Positions 39,579 through 39,662 of a DNA stretch of 39,662 nt are shown here, piece after piece; the first letter of the stretch is position 1; every line of letters begins with the position of its first letter. Position numbers and translations under genes: made by a program. The DNA is taken from assembly GCA_044433115.1 (NCBI GenBank), contig JAWXTY010000021.1, positions 1 through 39,662 on the forward strand. The letters run 5' to 3'. Under the pieces are notes generated by a model that was not told where the DNA came from, ran no database searches, and was given only the letters and a program-made list of their open reading frames with translations. The stretch is from CAKUIA01 sp044433115 (GTDB taxonomy: Bacteria; Verrucomicrobiota; Verrucomicrobiia; Opitutales; Intestinicryptomonadaceae).

Positions 39579-39662
39579 CTTTGAGCTTTGAGCTTTGAAC
39601 TTTGAACTTTGAACTTTGAACTTTGAACTTTGAGCTTTGAACTTTGAGCTTTGAACTTTGAG
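39579..39662 (+). repeat. CTTTGAR heptamer array, 12 units, cut by the window end
   Basis: Twelve exact 7-base units (CTTTGAG or CTTTGAA) run from 39579 to the last base. The first two end GAG, units 3-7 end GAA, and the last five alternate. The array probably continues past the window. Its unit is of the same CTTNNRA form as the 14-mer at 17229-17312. Confidence 0.95.

Overview
The window is from a low-GC, Gram-negative bacterium. The RpsD (S4), RpoA and RplB sequences look most like Verrucomicrobiota, probably a low-GC, Opitutales-like lineage. That placement rests on recalled family resemblance, not on a search. OppA has a lipoprotein signal, and there are Opp, Che and FtsK/RecN genes, all consistent with a diderm.

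Layout. (1) 1-16754, minus strand: a long ribosomal-protein supercluster (S10-spc-alpha order) read right to left: rplC, rplD, rplW, rplB, rpsS, a small secreted unknown, rplV, rpsC, rplP, rpmC, rpsQ, rplN, rplX, rplE, rpsN, rpsH, rplF, rplR, rpsE, rplO, secY, map, rpsM, rpsK, rpsD, rpoA, rplQ, then a small zinc-ribbon membrane protein and guaA. rpsJ, rpmD, adk, infA and rpmJ are absent from their usual places. (2) 16755-17452: the rplC leader and probable promoter, then a dense block of 7- and 14-base tandem repeats. (3) 17453-18158, minus: a two-gene HEPN/MNT module (toxin-antitoxin-like). (4) 18279-20223, plus: a DUF2157-like membrane protein with a GDYXXLXY-like partner. (5) 20224-20648: a hairpin-rich intergenic mosaic. 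(6) 20649-21146, minus: a DUF456 membrane protein. (7) 21274-28243, plus: one tight run of eight genes: an unknown protein, a receiver-PP2C phosphatase, an RsbW-like kinase, then an oligopeptide ABC transporter in the order D-F-A-B-C. (8) 28624-30000, plus: an RhlE-type DEAD-box RNA helicase. (9) 30084-34931, minus: a compact chemosensory operon of chemoreceptor, CheW and CheA-receiver hybrid, without CheR or CheB. (10) 35061-39384, plus: recN and ftsK, then a terminator and a second heptamer-repeat block running off the window.

How it fits together. The left half is translation and secretion core (ribosome, RNA polymerase alpha, SecY, Met aminopeptidase) plus GMP synthesis. The right half is signalling and transport. 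Two signalling modules, a partner-switch type (PP2C phosphatase plus anti-sigma-type kinase) and a Che type, lie within 13 kb of each other. The partner-switch pair is translationally coupled to the peptide importer.

Two repeat families thread through the intergenic space. One is a roughly 120-base fold-back element with GGGGCGTGA-type ends, found just after gene 3' ends. The other is a composite heptamer element with a fixed order: a CAGTGGA array, a core of about 68 bases, then a CTTNNRA array.
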